Positions 1 to 9,510 of a stretch of 30,660 nt of DNA are shown here, piece by piece (the stretch's first letter is position 1; every line of letters starts with the position of its first letter). The notes under the pieces were generated by a model that searched no databases, was not told where the DNA came from, and worked only from the letters and a program-made list of their open reading frames with translations. This stretch comes from Larix sibirica. Lineage: Eukaryota > Streptophyta > Pinopsida > Pinales > Pinaceae. The position numbers were made by a program, and so were the translations under genes. The stretch is from assembly GCA_004151065.3 (NCBI GenBank), contig NWUY0300012553.1:8940-39599 (forward strand). The letters run 5' to 3'.

Positions 1-1240
1 AGAGAGTGGACAACCTTGTCTCAAACCTCTTGAGATATTGAAAAAATGAGTCAACGTCCCATTGATCAACAAGGAGATCCATGGGTCACTTATACAAGAT
101 GAGTTCCAAGCCAAGAGATCTACTCCAAAGTCAAATATAGCTATCATTGCAAAGAGGAAGTTGAGACTAACTCTATTAAAGGTGTTAGCAATGTCTAATT
201 TGATGACCATCCCCTTTTATTCCCTCTCCTTGCTAGAATAGATAACTTCCCGTACTAGCAAAATATTGTCCATCATTTGCCTCTTATCAACAAACCCCCC
301 TTGATTTGTAGATATTAGGTTAGACAGTAATGGCTTGATTCTATTTACAATAATTGTTGAGATTATTTTATAGGACTCATTACAAAGTGAAATTAGATGG
401 AATCTAGCAAATGATGCAGGCTTGGATTCCTTAGGAATTAATGCCAGGAAAGAAGAATTTGTGATGCCCCCCATTCTTGAATAATTCTAAGCATACTGCA
501 TCATCCTGACCGTATCTATTTTGACGGCGTACCAACAAATAAGGTAGAAATGCATTGTGAATCTATCTAGACCCGAATCCTTATATGAGTTCATCTACTT
601 AACTACCTTTAGAATTTCTTCCTCCTTAACGGGATGCATTATCTCATTATGATCCTACTGACTGATTAGTTTAGGGATCTTGTTGAGTAGGGATTCTTGA
701 GCTTCTATGTCTCCCCCATCTTCTTCGGCATACACATTTTCAACATACTCTTTATATGCTAGTTTAATTTGATCCTTCCCATCAATTTTAGTCCAATCTT
801 CTAGCCCAATCGATGTGATTTTGTTTTTCCATAGTATTGCCTTTGCTTGTATCTGGAAAAAATTGGTGTTTCTATCTCCCGCTTGAAGACATAGACTTCT
901 TGATTTAATTCTATAGTTTTCTTCCTATTTCCTTAATATCTTTTGGTATTCTATGAAGTTACTTTGTTCTTCCGCCATGATCGAAGGAGTAATTGGATCT
1001 GATTCCATGGTCTAGAAAATATCCTCCATCATGCCTGTGAGATCATTTGTTGATTTCTTCTCTTTTTCTTCCATTTGTATCAACCATTCTCTTAAGGCTC
1101 TTTTGTTTTTTTATTTTGTTTTTTCTCCCAAATATAGACATGAGAGCCTTCGATCTAGGGGGTCCAAACTCATGATACCCACTCCAAAAAGGATGGAATC
1201 TGATCCCATTGGGGGTAAAACTTGAATGGAGTAGGACCAA
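1..1240 (-). mobile_element. LINE (L1-type) ORF2 remnant: linker and reverse transcriptase, runs off left edge
   Basis: The minus strand reads as the centre of a plant non-LTR retrotransposon ORF2. In order from 1240 down: a lysine-rich linker after the endonuclease; the linker motif LCLQAGDRNTNFFQ (about 895-850); the RT approach MNSYKDSGLD (near 590-565); FLALIPKE and ISLCNESYKII (within 474-217); VIKLDIANTFN, the motif-A region (about 205-175), where the usual Asp after F is Asn; and RGLRQGCPLS at 30-1, where the window ends. From 1014 to 1 it stays in one frame, broken only by six stops with cta/tta triplets starting at 1012, 925, 655, 595, 487 and 217 (plus coordinates). There are no visible indels in that stretch. 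The element is dead by point mutation and by the altered motif A. Family membership rests on these motifs; boundaries at the 1240 side are approximate. Confidence 0.9.
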
Positions 1241-1309
1241 GGCCGTCTTGATTTTATACCAAGTTGATCTTAACTAACTCCTAAGTGTCTAAATATCCTA
1301 ACACACCTC

Positions 1310-2330
1310 CAAAGTTGCAAGACATTTTTTTGTTGGAAAGACAGTTGCCGACATACAAAGGTATGTTTATTGGCCTAGAATGCAAGAAGATGTAGCTTGG
1401 TTTATTAGAGGATGCATAATTAATTTACCGTCAAGCGCGATAACATAAAACAAGGGTTATACCATCCCTTACATGTACCTACTAGACCATGGGAGAGCAT
1501 CTCCATGGATTGCATAGGTAATTTGTATGACTATGTGTTTGTGATGCTTGATAGGTTTAATAGGATGTGCACTTGCATGCCTTATATAAAGACCATAAAG
1601 GGACAAGATGCAACAAGCATGTTATTTGAAAAGGTCTAGGTGCACTTTGGGATATTAAGGAGCATAATCTCAAATAGAGATACCATAATTCTCAATGTCC
1701 TTTGGTCTAAACTTTGGGATAAGATGAAAACTAAGTTTAAGAGATCTACAACTTTCCATTCATAGATAGATGGGCGGACATAAGTAGTGAATAAGACACT
1801 AGTTCAAATTTGTAGGGGTTACAATTAGAAGCATCCATGGACTTGGGATGAAAAATTGATTTACACATAGCATTCTTATAATAGAGAAGTCCACACTTCT
1901 ACTAGTAAGCCCCCTTTTGAAACTTGATTTGGGTATTTCCCACCTTCACCCTTAGTTGTTGTATATGGATAATAAGGAGGAGTGACGGAAGACACCATGA
2001 GAGAAGCATTGAAGGCTAAAACATTTGTTGATAAGATTAGGAAAATCCATTTGTAAGTACATGAGACATTGAATAACTCATAGGAAAAGTACAAGGCTAG
2101 CCAGGATAAACGTATAATTGAGAAAACAATCAAGGTGTGAGATATAGTTTTGTTGCATCTGAAAAAGGAAATACTACAAGGTCCTGGTAAGAATATCAAT
2201 GCTATGTAGTATGGTCCTTTTCTAAGTGTTGGAGAAGGTGGGTGATAATGCATATAGGATCAATTTACCCCCATGTATGCATGTTTACTTAGTAGTGAAT
2301 GTGGAGAATATGAAACCCTAACATGAACAA
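1310..2330 (+). mobile_element. Ty3/gypsy integrase remnant
   Basis: Plus-strand translation gives a decayed Ty3/gypsy integrase. The zinc-binding arm ends in VADIQRYVYWPRMQEDV (about 1345-1410). The core begins at the typical PTRPWESISMDC (about 1475-1515) and continues through YVFVMLDRFNRM, VHFGILRSIISNRD, STTFHS*IDGRT, KHPWTWDEKLIY, and then the C-terminal GYFPPSPLVVVYG, VHETLNNS*EKYKA, LLHLKKEILQGPGK and the end motif VNVENMKP. Stops and frame changes are scattered throughout, so it makes no protein. The first catalytic Asp (SMD) and the second (SNRD) are readable. No RT or LTR from this copy was recognised in the window, so it is a fragment. The minus ORF at 1876-2253 is only its shadow. 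It abuts the copia remnant at about 2335. Confidence 0.88.
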
Positions 2331-2334
2331 GCCC

Positions 2335-4043
2335 ATCCTTTGAATTGAACTCACCACCTATGTTAATTCTTAAATTTTCAAGAGATTACCACTTTAAATT
2401 TCAAATGAACCTTAAAATTCACAAAACACCCAACTACTTCATTATTACTTTTCAAGAAATAGGTCCATGCCTTACAGGAATAATCATTTATAGATGTCAT
2501 AAAAAAGGATTTTCCAATACTCGGTCTTTACACGAGGCCACAAATATCTAAATGAACCAACTATGGTGATTATGAAGCCACCATGAGTTGGCAATTGGAA
2601 ACATGTCTCTATTTTACTTCCCTAGTCCACAACTAAAGAAAACTTCATCCTTTGCTACAATTTTGGGGCAAGACTTGAACCATTTTCTTTGTGTGTAACA
2701 AATTTATCCCCTTGAAACTTAAATGGCCATAACGCCTATGTGATATCCAATTATAGTCTTTAATTATTTCTTTCAATATATTGAGCCACTATATGCATTT
2801 TTATTTAAAAGCATTATCTTTATTGTCATGGGAACTACTACCACTAACTCTCCACCATCATTCTTATCAAAGATTTTACAAGCTCCATTATCAAACAATA
2901 TTTTATGATTTTTCTCAATTAATTGGCCTACACTTAAAAATTTGTTTCTAAGTACCTTGCTTGGTGTGTACAATCAACGTTCCTTTTCTAACAACCTTTA
3001 TTATATTATCATCTCCTAGTTTCACTTAAGTTTTTACTATCATCAATTTATTACAAAAAATCATTATTGCCCATCATATGATTGGAGCAATCGGAATCAA
3101 GGAGCTGAATATCATCCTAGAACTTATTTCCCATATGACAAAGAAACACATTAGATATATTTTAGGGGTGTTCTACATATTGAGTGAAATTTTCCTTTTT
3201 GTTCTATATGTGACTACTTGAATCTAAAGTCCCTTTCAAAATGACCAAACATTTGGAATTAATGGCATTGAGTATGCCTCTTATCTACACAAGCACATTC
3301 ATGACCTCTTCCTCTTTAGCCTTTGCCTCTTCCTCTTAATAATTAGGTAACACCCTCTTTCTTTCTTGAGGATTGAAGGTGGCATTGCATTCTTCTCCAT
3401 CTTTTTCCTTTGTTGTAAAATCTTGCTCTAAACTTTGTGCAATTCTATCCAATCTACTTCCATGAGATTAAAACAATCCCATTAGGTTTTTCAATTTCAC
3501 CGTTGTCAGATTTTTGCTTTCCTCTTTTGGAATAACTACTGGATTTCATTTCACTAGTAAGGATCTAAGTATTTATGACAAAGTGCCTAATCTATAATGG
3601 TCTCTCCATGAATGTGCAACTAGTTAACAATGTCTTGAAATTGAATTGAAAAATAAATTATCTTCTCATTGTCTTTCATTTGACAATTCTAAAATTCTCT
3701 CCACACATTCTACAACCAAAACAATTTGACTTTATCCATGCCTTGGTATGCACATTGGAATGTGTCCCAAGCTTCCTTGGCCTTTTTTATTGTGGTGATT
3801 CTAGGAAAAGGCTCACATCTAGAGCACTTTGGAATAAAAACTTAGCTAAGGAGTCCATCTACTTCACCTCTTTCTTATCATTTCTCTCTTGTGTTGTTAA
3901 AACATTCCAATCTTGGACTCATCGTACCCTATTTGAAATGTATCTCACACATCTAAAATCGTCAAGGTTTACAGTTTGATTGCCAATATTTGTAGTGTTC
4001 TTCATTAAATGGAGGAGCTAGTATTCTTTGTTGCCATTGACCA
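2335..4043 (-). mobile_element. Ty1/copia remnant: gag, protease, GAG-pre-integrase, integrase start
   Basis: Read on the minus strand, a copia-type polyprotein runs from a likely gag start at 4043 (MVNGNKEY, then APPFNEEHYKYW after a frame change). Next comes a UBN2-like gag section (about 3900-3360, including FLFQSALD and later RLDRIAQSLEQDF), and a zinc-knuckle remnant at 3270-3222 (FGHFERD) whose second and third cysteines now read as phenylalanine. The protease motif LLDSDCSNHMMG lies near 3105-3065, with Asp in place of the usual Gly after DS. The GAG-pre-integrase domain is the open 2973-2773 stretch (FLSVGQLIEKNHKILF, GELVVVVPMT). Integrase follows, with WVFCEF near 2425 and GGEFNS near 2345. 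Many stops and frame changes make it a pseudogene. It is cut off at about 2335 where the plus-strand gypsy remnant starts, so RT and RNase H are missing. Confidence 0.85.
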
Positions 4044-4135
4044 TTTCTTATAAGTTCCAGATATTGAAAGTCTACAATTAATAGATCTCCCAAATGGCTC
4101 CATCCAAAACTATTATTGTAAATGAAAACACCTAA

Positions 4136-4188
4136 AAACAAAGTTTCATTGTCAAAATTCCAATCATTTAAATGAACTATATCTCCTC
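4136..4188. repeat. 54-bp imperfect direct repeat, left copy
   Basis: This shares about 47 of 54 positions with 5099-5152, including the uninterrupted 20-bp core tcaaaattccaatcatttaa. The two copies bracket the LINE RNase H fragment. They may be a very long old target-site duplication, or two pieces of one copia leader or LTR. Confidence 0.8.
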
Positions 4189-4209
4189 ATATATCCTCCA
4201 CAAAGTTTC

Positions 4210-5045
4210 TTTTATTTTTTCAACTGAAAAAAGACTATAACTTGATATTCAAGGTTGAATCAGAGTTATAACAACTTTTACAAAAAAGGACTTCCCTCAA
4301 AGAGGTGACTGATGACACAAACCAAAAGCTATCACAGTGACACTTAACCAAGTCACTAGTCAGTTATCCCCATAGAGCTACATAAACATAGACTATCCAT
4401 CAATGGACAGGAAAGACAATCTGCCACTAGAATGACTTCCTACAATTGACTGTTAGAATTTGGAAAACTCAAAAAACTGATGCAAAAGAACTGTATAACT
4501 AAAACATAGTACTAAAAGCAGCTAACAAGTCTTGAAGGATCCATAAGCTACTTTGATATAGTAATCAAATTCTTCAAAAGAAAGGATGCCCTCCGATGCA
4601 CCCACAACTCTTTTCGATAAGAGATCAATCATGTTGAAATTCATGTAAATGTGAGAGAAGGATAAACAAGAGAAAGAGGATTTAAGCATTTTAATCCTTT
4701 CACACCATGAATCTAATATAGCAACATGAAGAAAAACCTTATCATTAACACAATCCACAACTGTCGCCATAGACTTGAAGAGTTAAAAAAAACCCTAGAG
4801 TGTGCAAAGAAACAAAGGACCCGCAAAGCTAGTAACTCCGCTCGAGTATTTGTACCTATGCCACACCCCATCCACAATAAAAATTGTTTCCTTTCTTAAA
4901 CTTTGATGACCATGCCACCACACCGCTTAGAAGAAACAAAGTCATCAAAAAAGCCAATGATTTCATCAATAAAATAGATAGGTTCTGAAAGAATCCTATG
5001 TTTCTTCAACCCCTGCTTTCTGTTATAATCTCTATATAAACCCAA
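4210..5045 (-). mobile_element. 5'-truncated LINE: RNase H domain and 3' UTR with A-rich tail
   Basis: On the minus strand this is the C-terminal RNase H of a plant LINE. A FFDD motif (about 4950) fits the first catalytic Asp. GIGTNTRAELLALR (about 4865-4825) carries the conserved Glu. The frame shifts in a T-run around 4790, after which VYGDS sits beside the open stretch 4770-4522, which holds LHVAILDSWCERIKMLKSSF, SFSHIYMNFN, DLLSKRVVGASEG and FEEFD. After the stop a roughly 300-bp 3' UTR follows, ending in an A-rich tail (T-run at 4211-4220 on the plus strand). There is no RT upstream, so the copy was 5'-truncated at insertion or has since been cut. It lies upstream of the copia gag, within what was probably the copia leader. 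Its sequence differs from the LINE at 9522-15611, so it is a different family. Confidence 0.8.
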
Positions 5046-5098
5046 AAAAAATTATGCTAATCCAATGTAATTGTTGAATAACATCTTCAACAATCCTC

Positions 5099-5152
5099 AA
5101 ACAAAATTTCATTATCAAAATTCCAATCATTTAAATGTACCTACATCTCCTC
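5099..5152. repeat. 54-bp imperfect direct repeat, right copy
   Basis: Partner of 4136-4188, in the same orientation, about 960 bp away. See the left copy for interpretation. Confidence 0.8.
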
Positions 5153-5500
5153 TAAACAAATTTAATGTGATTTTTCACCGCTTAAAATTGTCCACTTCCA
5201 ACAATGTGTGCAATAAATTATACCAATCTTGAAATCAATTGTCTCTTCGGCCAACCTCTAAATATCTTATTCACAAATTAATAAATTTAGATTTTATGGG
5301 CATTCAATACCACGGACATGCTATGCGGTCCATTGTGAGATGTCACCAATCTGATGAGTGAGCTCTAACGACGAAGAGGGCGAAAAAATTCAATATCCCT
5401 TCACAGACTGAATCGAGTCACGATGATCTAACGAGCTTCAATGCATGATGGGAACAATAATTGGCAGAGATAGTTCTTACAGCAAAAATCATTATCATCA
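5153..5500 (+). promoter_or_regulatory. Upstream region of the PPR gene
   Basis: About 350 bp lie between the last repeat copy and the PPR start. No clear TATA box was identified. The left part is AT-rich and may still be retroelement flank. From about 5300 the composition becomes more balanced, as expected of the gene's own leader. The transcription start cannot be placed from sequence alone. Confidence 0.3.
5441..5473 (+). CDS. Short upstream ORF in the PPR leader
   Basis: The sequence atgcatgatggg at 5441 opens a 10-codon uORF (MHDGNNNWQR) that stops at 5471-5473, 27 nt before the PPR start codon. A second ATG at 5445 lies in another frame and would read over the PPR start, ending well inside it. 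Upstream ATGs of this kind usually lower translation of the main ORF. Whether they are in the transcript depends on the unmapped transcription start. Confidence 0.3.
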   Translation: MHDGNNNWQR

Positions 5501-7678
5501 ATGGCGACGTTACTTGCATTACAGAATCCGAAAAAGAAAACGACGGCAGTGTTATTCGTTGGGCTAATATTCTCTCAGATTCAACCCATAAGGGCTATAA
5601 TCTGTGCAACCGGACCACAACAAACCCCTGTCAACAAAATCTTAACGCAGGACTTGAGAAATATGTGTAAGCAAAGACGATTGAAAGAAACTTTTCAATT
5701 ACTGAAAGCTATGGAGTACTCTCTGGAGTCTGATACTTATATTTCTCTCTTGTACGCCTGCATTGTGGAGAAAGCCTTACCAGAGGGAAAACTGATCCAC
5801 GCCCACATCAATGTAAAGGGATTCATGGCTCACAGACTGGTAGGGTTTGCGCTTGCCAACATGTATGCCAAATGCGGGAGTTTATCGGATGCTCGCAAAG
5901 TGTTTGATGAATTGCCTGAACGAGATGTTCGCTCATGGACGGTGCTGATTGCAGCTTATTCTAGACATGGATTTGCCGAGGAGGCATTGACGCTGTTTCG
6001 CCAAATGCAGCATATGGGCATTCAACCAGATGAGTTTGTATTTTCCACTGTTCTCCCGGTCTGTGCAGAATTGGCAGCTGTGGAACTGGGTATGAAGATC
6101 CATAGAGAAATAATTAGAAGGGGATTTCACAGACATAATGGATTTGTGGGGAGTGCCCTCATCGATATGTATGCGAGATGTGGTAGAGTGGAAATTGCAC
6201 GCGATGTGTTTGACAAAATGCATCAGCGAGACGTGGTGTCCTGGACTGCGATGATAGCAGCTTATGCTCAGAATGGTCAGGAAGAGGAGGCATTGAAGCT
6301 TTTTCAAGAGATGCAGATGGCAGGCGTGGAGCCGAACGCCAAAACCTTTGCCAATGTTCTTCCTGCGTGCACTAATTTGGCAGCTCTGGAAAGAGGCATG
6401 GAGATTCATGGAGATGTAATTAGGAATGGTTTCCAGTCTCACTTGTTTGTAGAGACCGCTCTTATAAACATGTATGCCAAATGTGGCAATGCAGAGAAGG
6501 CACGCAATATATTTGACATAATGCCTCAACGAGACACAGTATCTTGGACAGTCATGATTGCTGGATATGCACAGAATGGGGAAGTTGATGAGGCCTTCAA
6601 GCTGTTCCAGGTAATGCCTTTAAGGAACATAGTTGCGTGGACAGCAATGATTGCAGGATATGCACAGAATGGGCATGCTGTGAAAGCCCTGAGACTTTTT
6701 CAACAAATGCAATCACTAGGCATTATGCTGAACTCAAATATATTTGCCAGTGTTCTCCCTGCCTGTGCCAACCTGGCAGCTGTGGAGCATGGTATGCAAA
6801 TCCACGAAGAAATAATCCGAAGCGGGATTCATTCAGATGTCACTGTGGTTAATGCCCTGATAGACATGTACGCCAAATGCGGGAACATAGAGAAAGCACG
6901 TGAATTGTTTAACAAAATGTATCAACGCACTGTGGTCACCTGGACATCGATGATTGCAGGATATGCTATACATGGCTGTGGCAAGGAAGCCCTCAAACTG
7001 TTTCAACAGATGGAATGCTCTGATATCAGCCCGAACCATATCACTTTAGTTTGTGTTTTGTCTGCATGCTGTCATGCAGGTATGGTGAATGAGGGCTATC
7101 ATTACTTCAATTGCATGATTGATTGTTATGGTATTACACCTATAATGGAGCACTATAGCTGCATGGTTGATCTTCTTGGCCGTGCTGGTCGCCTTGACGA
7201 GGCACATGATTTTATTAACGAAATGCCAATAAAGCCTGATGCTATGGTGTGGGGATGTTTGCTCGGTGCCTGTAGAATGCATGATAATATTGACCTAGCA
7301 GAACATGTGGCAGAACAACTTTTTGAGTTGGAACCTAAAAATTCTGCACCTTATGTGCTTCTCTCAAATATATACGCAGCAGCTGGCAGGTGGGCGGACA
7401 TGGAAAAGGTGCAGAAAATGATGAAAGATAGAGGGGTGAAAAAGACACCTGGTTGCAGTTGGATTGAGGTAAATAAGCAGGTACACACTTTCCTTGTAGG
7501 AGACAGGTCACACCCACAAATGCAAATTATATACAAGGAGTTGGAGAGATTGTCTAGGGAGATGAAGGCAGCAGGTTATACTCCCTCTACAAGATTCATG
7601 TTGAATGATGTGGAGGAGGAGCAGAAGGAAGAAGTCATTTTCCATCATAGCGAGAAGCTGGCAATTGCAATTGGATAA
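5501..7678 (+). CDS. PLS-class pentatricopeptide repeat protein with E/E+ and truncated DYW domain
   Basis: A 725-residue intronless PPR protein. Family knowledge: PLS-class PPRs bind single-stranded organelle RNA one nucleotide per motif and guide C-to-U editing, with the DYW domain as deaminase. The first 50 or so residues (MATLLALQNPKKK...) are basic and hydrophobic and could be a mitochondrial or plastid transit peptide. PLS repeats run from about residue 75 to 580; S motifs are marked by MYAKCG or MYARCG at about 121, 223, 324 and 456, and P motifs by SWT or AWT followed by MIAxYAQNG. The E domain is about 583-655 (WGCLLGACRMH, YVLLSNIYAAAGRW), then E+ (GCSWIEV, HTFLVGDRSHP). The DYW domain begins at about 675 but stops right after HHSEKLAIAIG. 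The start was chosen because ATGGCG opens the full ORF with no earlier in-frame ATG. It may still work in RNA binding, needing a deaminase partner in trans, or it may be a recent pseudogene. Minus-strand ORFs over it are shadows. Confidence 0.93.
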   Translation: MATLLALQNPKKKTTAVLFVGLIFSQIQPIRAIICATGPQQTPVNKILTQDLRNMCKQRRLKETFQLLKAMEYSLESDTYISLLYACIVEKALPEGKLIHAHINVKGFMAHRLVGFALANMYAKCGSLSDARKVFDELPERDVRSWTVLIAAYSRHGFAEEALTLFRQMQHMGIQPDEFVFSTVLPVCAELAAVELGMKIHREIIRRGFHRHNGFVGSALIDMYARCGRVEIARDVFDKMHQRDVVSWTAMIAAYAQNGQEEEALKLFQEMQMAGVEPNAKTFANVLPACTNLAALERGMEIHGDVIRNGFQSHLFVETALINMYAKCGNAEKARNIFDIMPQRDTVSWTVMIAGYAQNGEVDEAFKLFQVMPLRNIVAWTAMIAGYAQNGHAVKALRLFQQMQSLGIMLNSNIFASVLPACANLAAVEHGMQIHEEIIRSGIHSDVTVVNALIDMYAKCGNIEKARELFNKMYQRTVVTWTSMIAGYAIHGCGKEALKLFQQMECSDISPNHITLVCVLSACCHAGMVNEGYHYFNCMIDCYGITPIMEHYSCMVDLLGRAGRLDEAHDFINEMPIKPDAMVWGCLLGACRMHDNIDLAEHVAEQLFELEPKNSAPYVLLSNIYAAAGRWADMEKVQKMMKDRGVKKTPGCSWIEVNKQVHTFLVGDRSHPQMQIIYKELERLSREMKAAGYTPSTRFMLNDVEEEQKEEVIFHHSEKLAIAIG

Positions 7679-7855
7679 TCAATCACATCCCCTAGAGAAA
7701 CCTATTGAGTTATCAAGTAACCTCATGTCTGTGGTGGCTATCACTCTACAACCAAGTTCAGCTCCAAGATTGTTGTGTGAAAAATCATGCTGAAGGATGC
7801 CAATTATTACCATCATTTCAAGGATGGAAAATGTTCTTGTGGGAGCTATTGGTGA
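7679..7855 (+). pseudogene. In-frame remains of the DYW deaminase C-terminus of the PPR gene
   Basis: Reading on past the PPR stop in the same frame, the rest of the DYW domain is recognisable without any net frame change. VCGGYH (7727-7744) stands where the family has the zinc-binding CxxCH type motif, with its second Cys now Tyr. After KFSSKIVV come DANYYHHFKDGKCSCGSYW (7796-7852) and a normal end stop at 7853. The family ends in DYW; here it is SYW. Stops lie at 7676 (TAA), 7706 (TGA), 7718 (TAA) and 7778 (TGA). The TGA at 7778 sits where the family usually has Arg, so it fits CGA to TGA decay. The HSE motif of the upstream part is intact, but the loss of a zinc ligand means the domain is catalytically dead even if the stops were bypassed. 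Confidence 0.85.
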
Positions 7856-8280
7856 TGATGCTGACTGAAACAAGCTATGACCATGCATTACATTATAACA
7901 ATCTTAGAGATGTAATCACAACTCTACCTCGCATTGGAGCTGTGGATAGAGAATATTTTCATTTTGAGAAAGTGCTGTTTGGAAAGCTACAGTATATTTT
8001 CACCTCGAGAGGAAGAAATGATATTGGAGATTGTACTCTGAGGGATGCCAATTGTTACCATCAGTTAAGGATATGAATGATGTTCTTGTGGGGACTATTG
8101 GCCATGCTAATTGAAGCAAGCAATAAACATGGACTACAATATAACAAGCGTAGTCATAGTCACAACATTAGGTAGGGATAGTTTTCATCTTTTGATGAAG
8201 TGTTATCTGAAGGCCTACAGTATATACTATATTTTCATTTTGTCCTTGAGAGGAAGAATCAATATTGGAAATGATCTTCT
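7790..8280 (+). repeat. Two-copy tandem duplication of the DYW end plus 3' flank (248-bp period)
   Basis: Copy A is 7790-8037 and copy B 8038-8280. Both open with ctga[ag]ggatgccaatt[ag]ttaccat, share the block atgttcttgtggg followed by ctattgg, and end in tattgga blocks (8020-8037 and 8261-8280). Between these, many short blocks align with small indels (for example ttttcat, aagtgttat or aagtgctgt, and agaggaagaa). Copy A contains the last DYW residues and the natural stop; copy B has lost the reading frame. The duplication therefore happened after the gene had this 3' end, and both copies have since diverged. ORFs over this region are open by chance. Confidence 0.85.
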
Positions 8281-9510
8281 ACACCGAAGTCATATATGTT
8301 AATTTTTTGGTAGAGTTAGAATTTTATGCAGAAGAATAAAAATCAATATAATTTAATGCAAAAATTACATTTAATAAACAAGTACTGAAANCGTTCATTT
8401 GAGCGGAGGACCTGGCTATTGCCGGTTACACCTTCCTAGTTGTACCCTCTACCGTCCCTATTGGGATATCCACCACAAACAACTAGAGATTGTGTGACAA
8501 CAGATCCAAAGTGTATTCACTCAAATCCTATCAAGGTCAATATTAGTAACTTATGAAAGCCTAAGAAAATAGAAGTTTCAATACGTGAAAACCTATATTA
8601 GTCGCCAAAGAGAATTATGCCTTTATTATCACAAACCATAGGAAAAACAAAGTCCTAACAGGTCCAGGCAGCAATAATCTAAGGTAAAAAGCACTATGTT
8701 GGATGGGACAGTACTAGTCACGAACTAGCAAAGCCAACTCTCCACCACCTGTGGTCAATGTTAGTAGCCAATATCAATCTCCCTAAGAAGAGGCAAGGAA
8801 GAATAAGGGAGAAACAAACCAACTCGCCAACTTAACAATACAAATCGAACCACAGAAAAGATTCTCTTTCTTCCTTATGCTTCATAGAATGTATAGGAAG
8901 TGAATGAGAGAAGAGATAAAATTTGAAAAGATAAAATTAGTTTCTCTAAGTATAGCAGCCTTTCTGAGAGGGAATAGCATATGCATGAAGAAGATATTCC
9001 TCCAAATATCCCCCTCCTTCCAATAATAACAATCCATAAGATAAATTACACATGTATATGGCTAATTACTTATTTTAATGCACTTTTACATGCCTAAAAT
9101 AAACCCTAAAAATTTTCTAAGGAAATAATTTTCTAGAATTGAGCCTTAAAGTATGGGAGGATAAATTTAGAACCATGGTTTTAAGCTTTTAAAATAGCAA
9201 ATTAGGTTATCTTATTTTTAGGAATGGATAAGGCATGAAAATAGAAAAGTGAATGAGGATATTTTTAGGAAATGATAAAGCATATAAAAATAGGAAAGTG
9301 GATAAGGCACAAATAACAAGGCATGTAACTTCTAGGTTAATCAACCACAAAGTCAAAAGTCAACTCAAGGTCAAACAAGAGATCATCAAGGAGGTCACAC
9401 CAATCGAGGTCATATGCAAGCCTCCATGGGCTCAACAATGTCAAGTAATAGCCAATATCTCCATGTGGGCCCCATCAAGCTAAAAATAGACCATGCCAAA
9501 ACGCAATTGA
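8281..9510. other. Gene-free stretch, probably old retroelement non-coding DNA
   Basis: No coding similarity was seen on either strand. The region is AT-rich, with composition like LTR or leader DNA (several ccctaaaa and ctaaaaatag strings). One base at 8391 is unresolved (n). A 47-bp two-copy tandem duplication lies at 9213-9308. The right end is the target into which the LINE at 9522-15611 inserted. A retroelement origin is inferred from composition only. Confidence 0.4.
9213..9308. repeat. 47-bp imperfect tandem duplication
   Basis: Copy 1 (9213-9259) and copy 2 (9260-9308) both read tatttttaggaa, then [at]gga or atga, taa, gcat, aaaatag and aaagtg, with a few mismatches. Confidence 0.7.

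Noticed and set aside
1876-2253. 125-codon minus-strand ORF
   Set aside because: Shadow of the plus-strand gypsy integrase C-terminus, whose motifs are clear.
5933-6529. 198-codon ORF on the minus strand over the PPR gene
   Set aside because: Antisense shadow of the repeat-rich PPR coding sequence; it is long only because the repeats share codon phase, and it matches no family.
8391-8391. Single unresolved base (n)
   Set aside because: An assembly or base-calling ambiguity in non-coding DNA; it breaks no feature.
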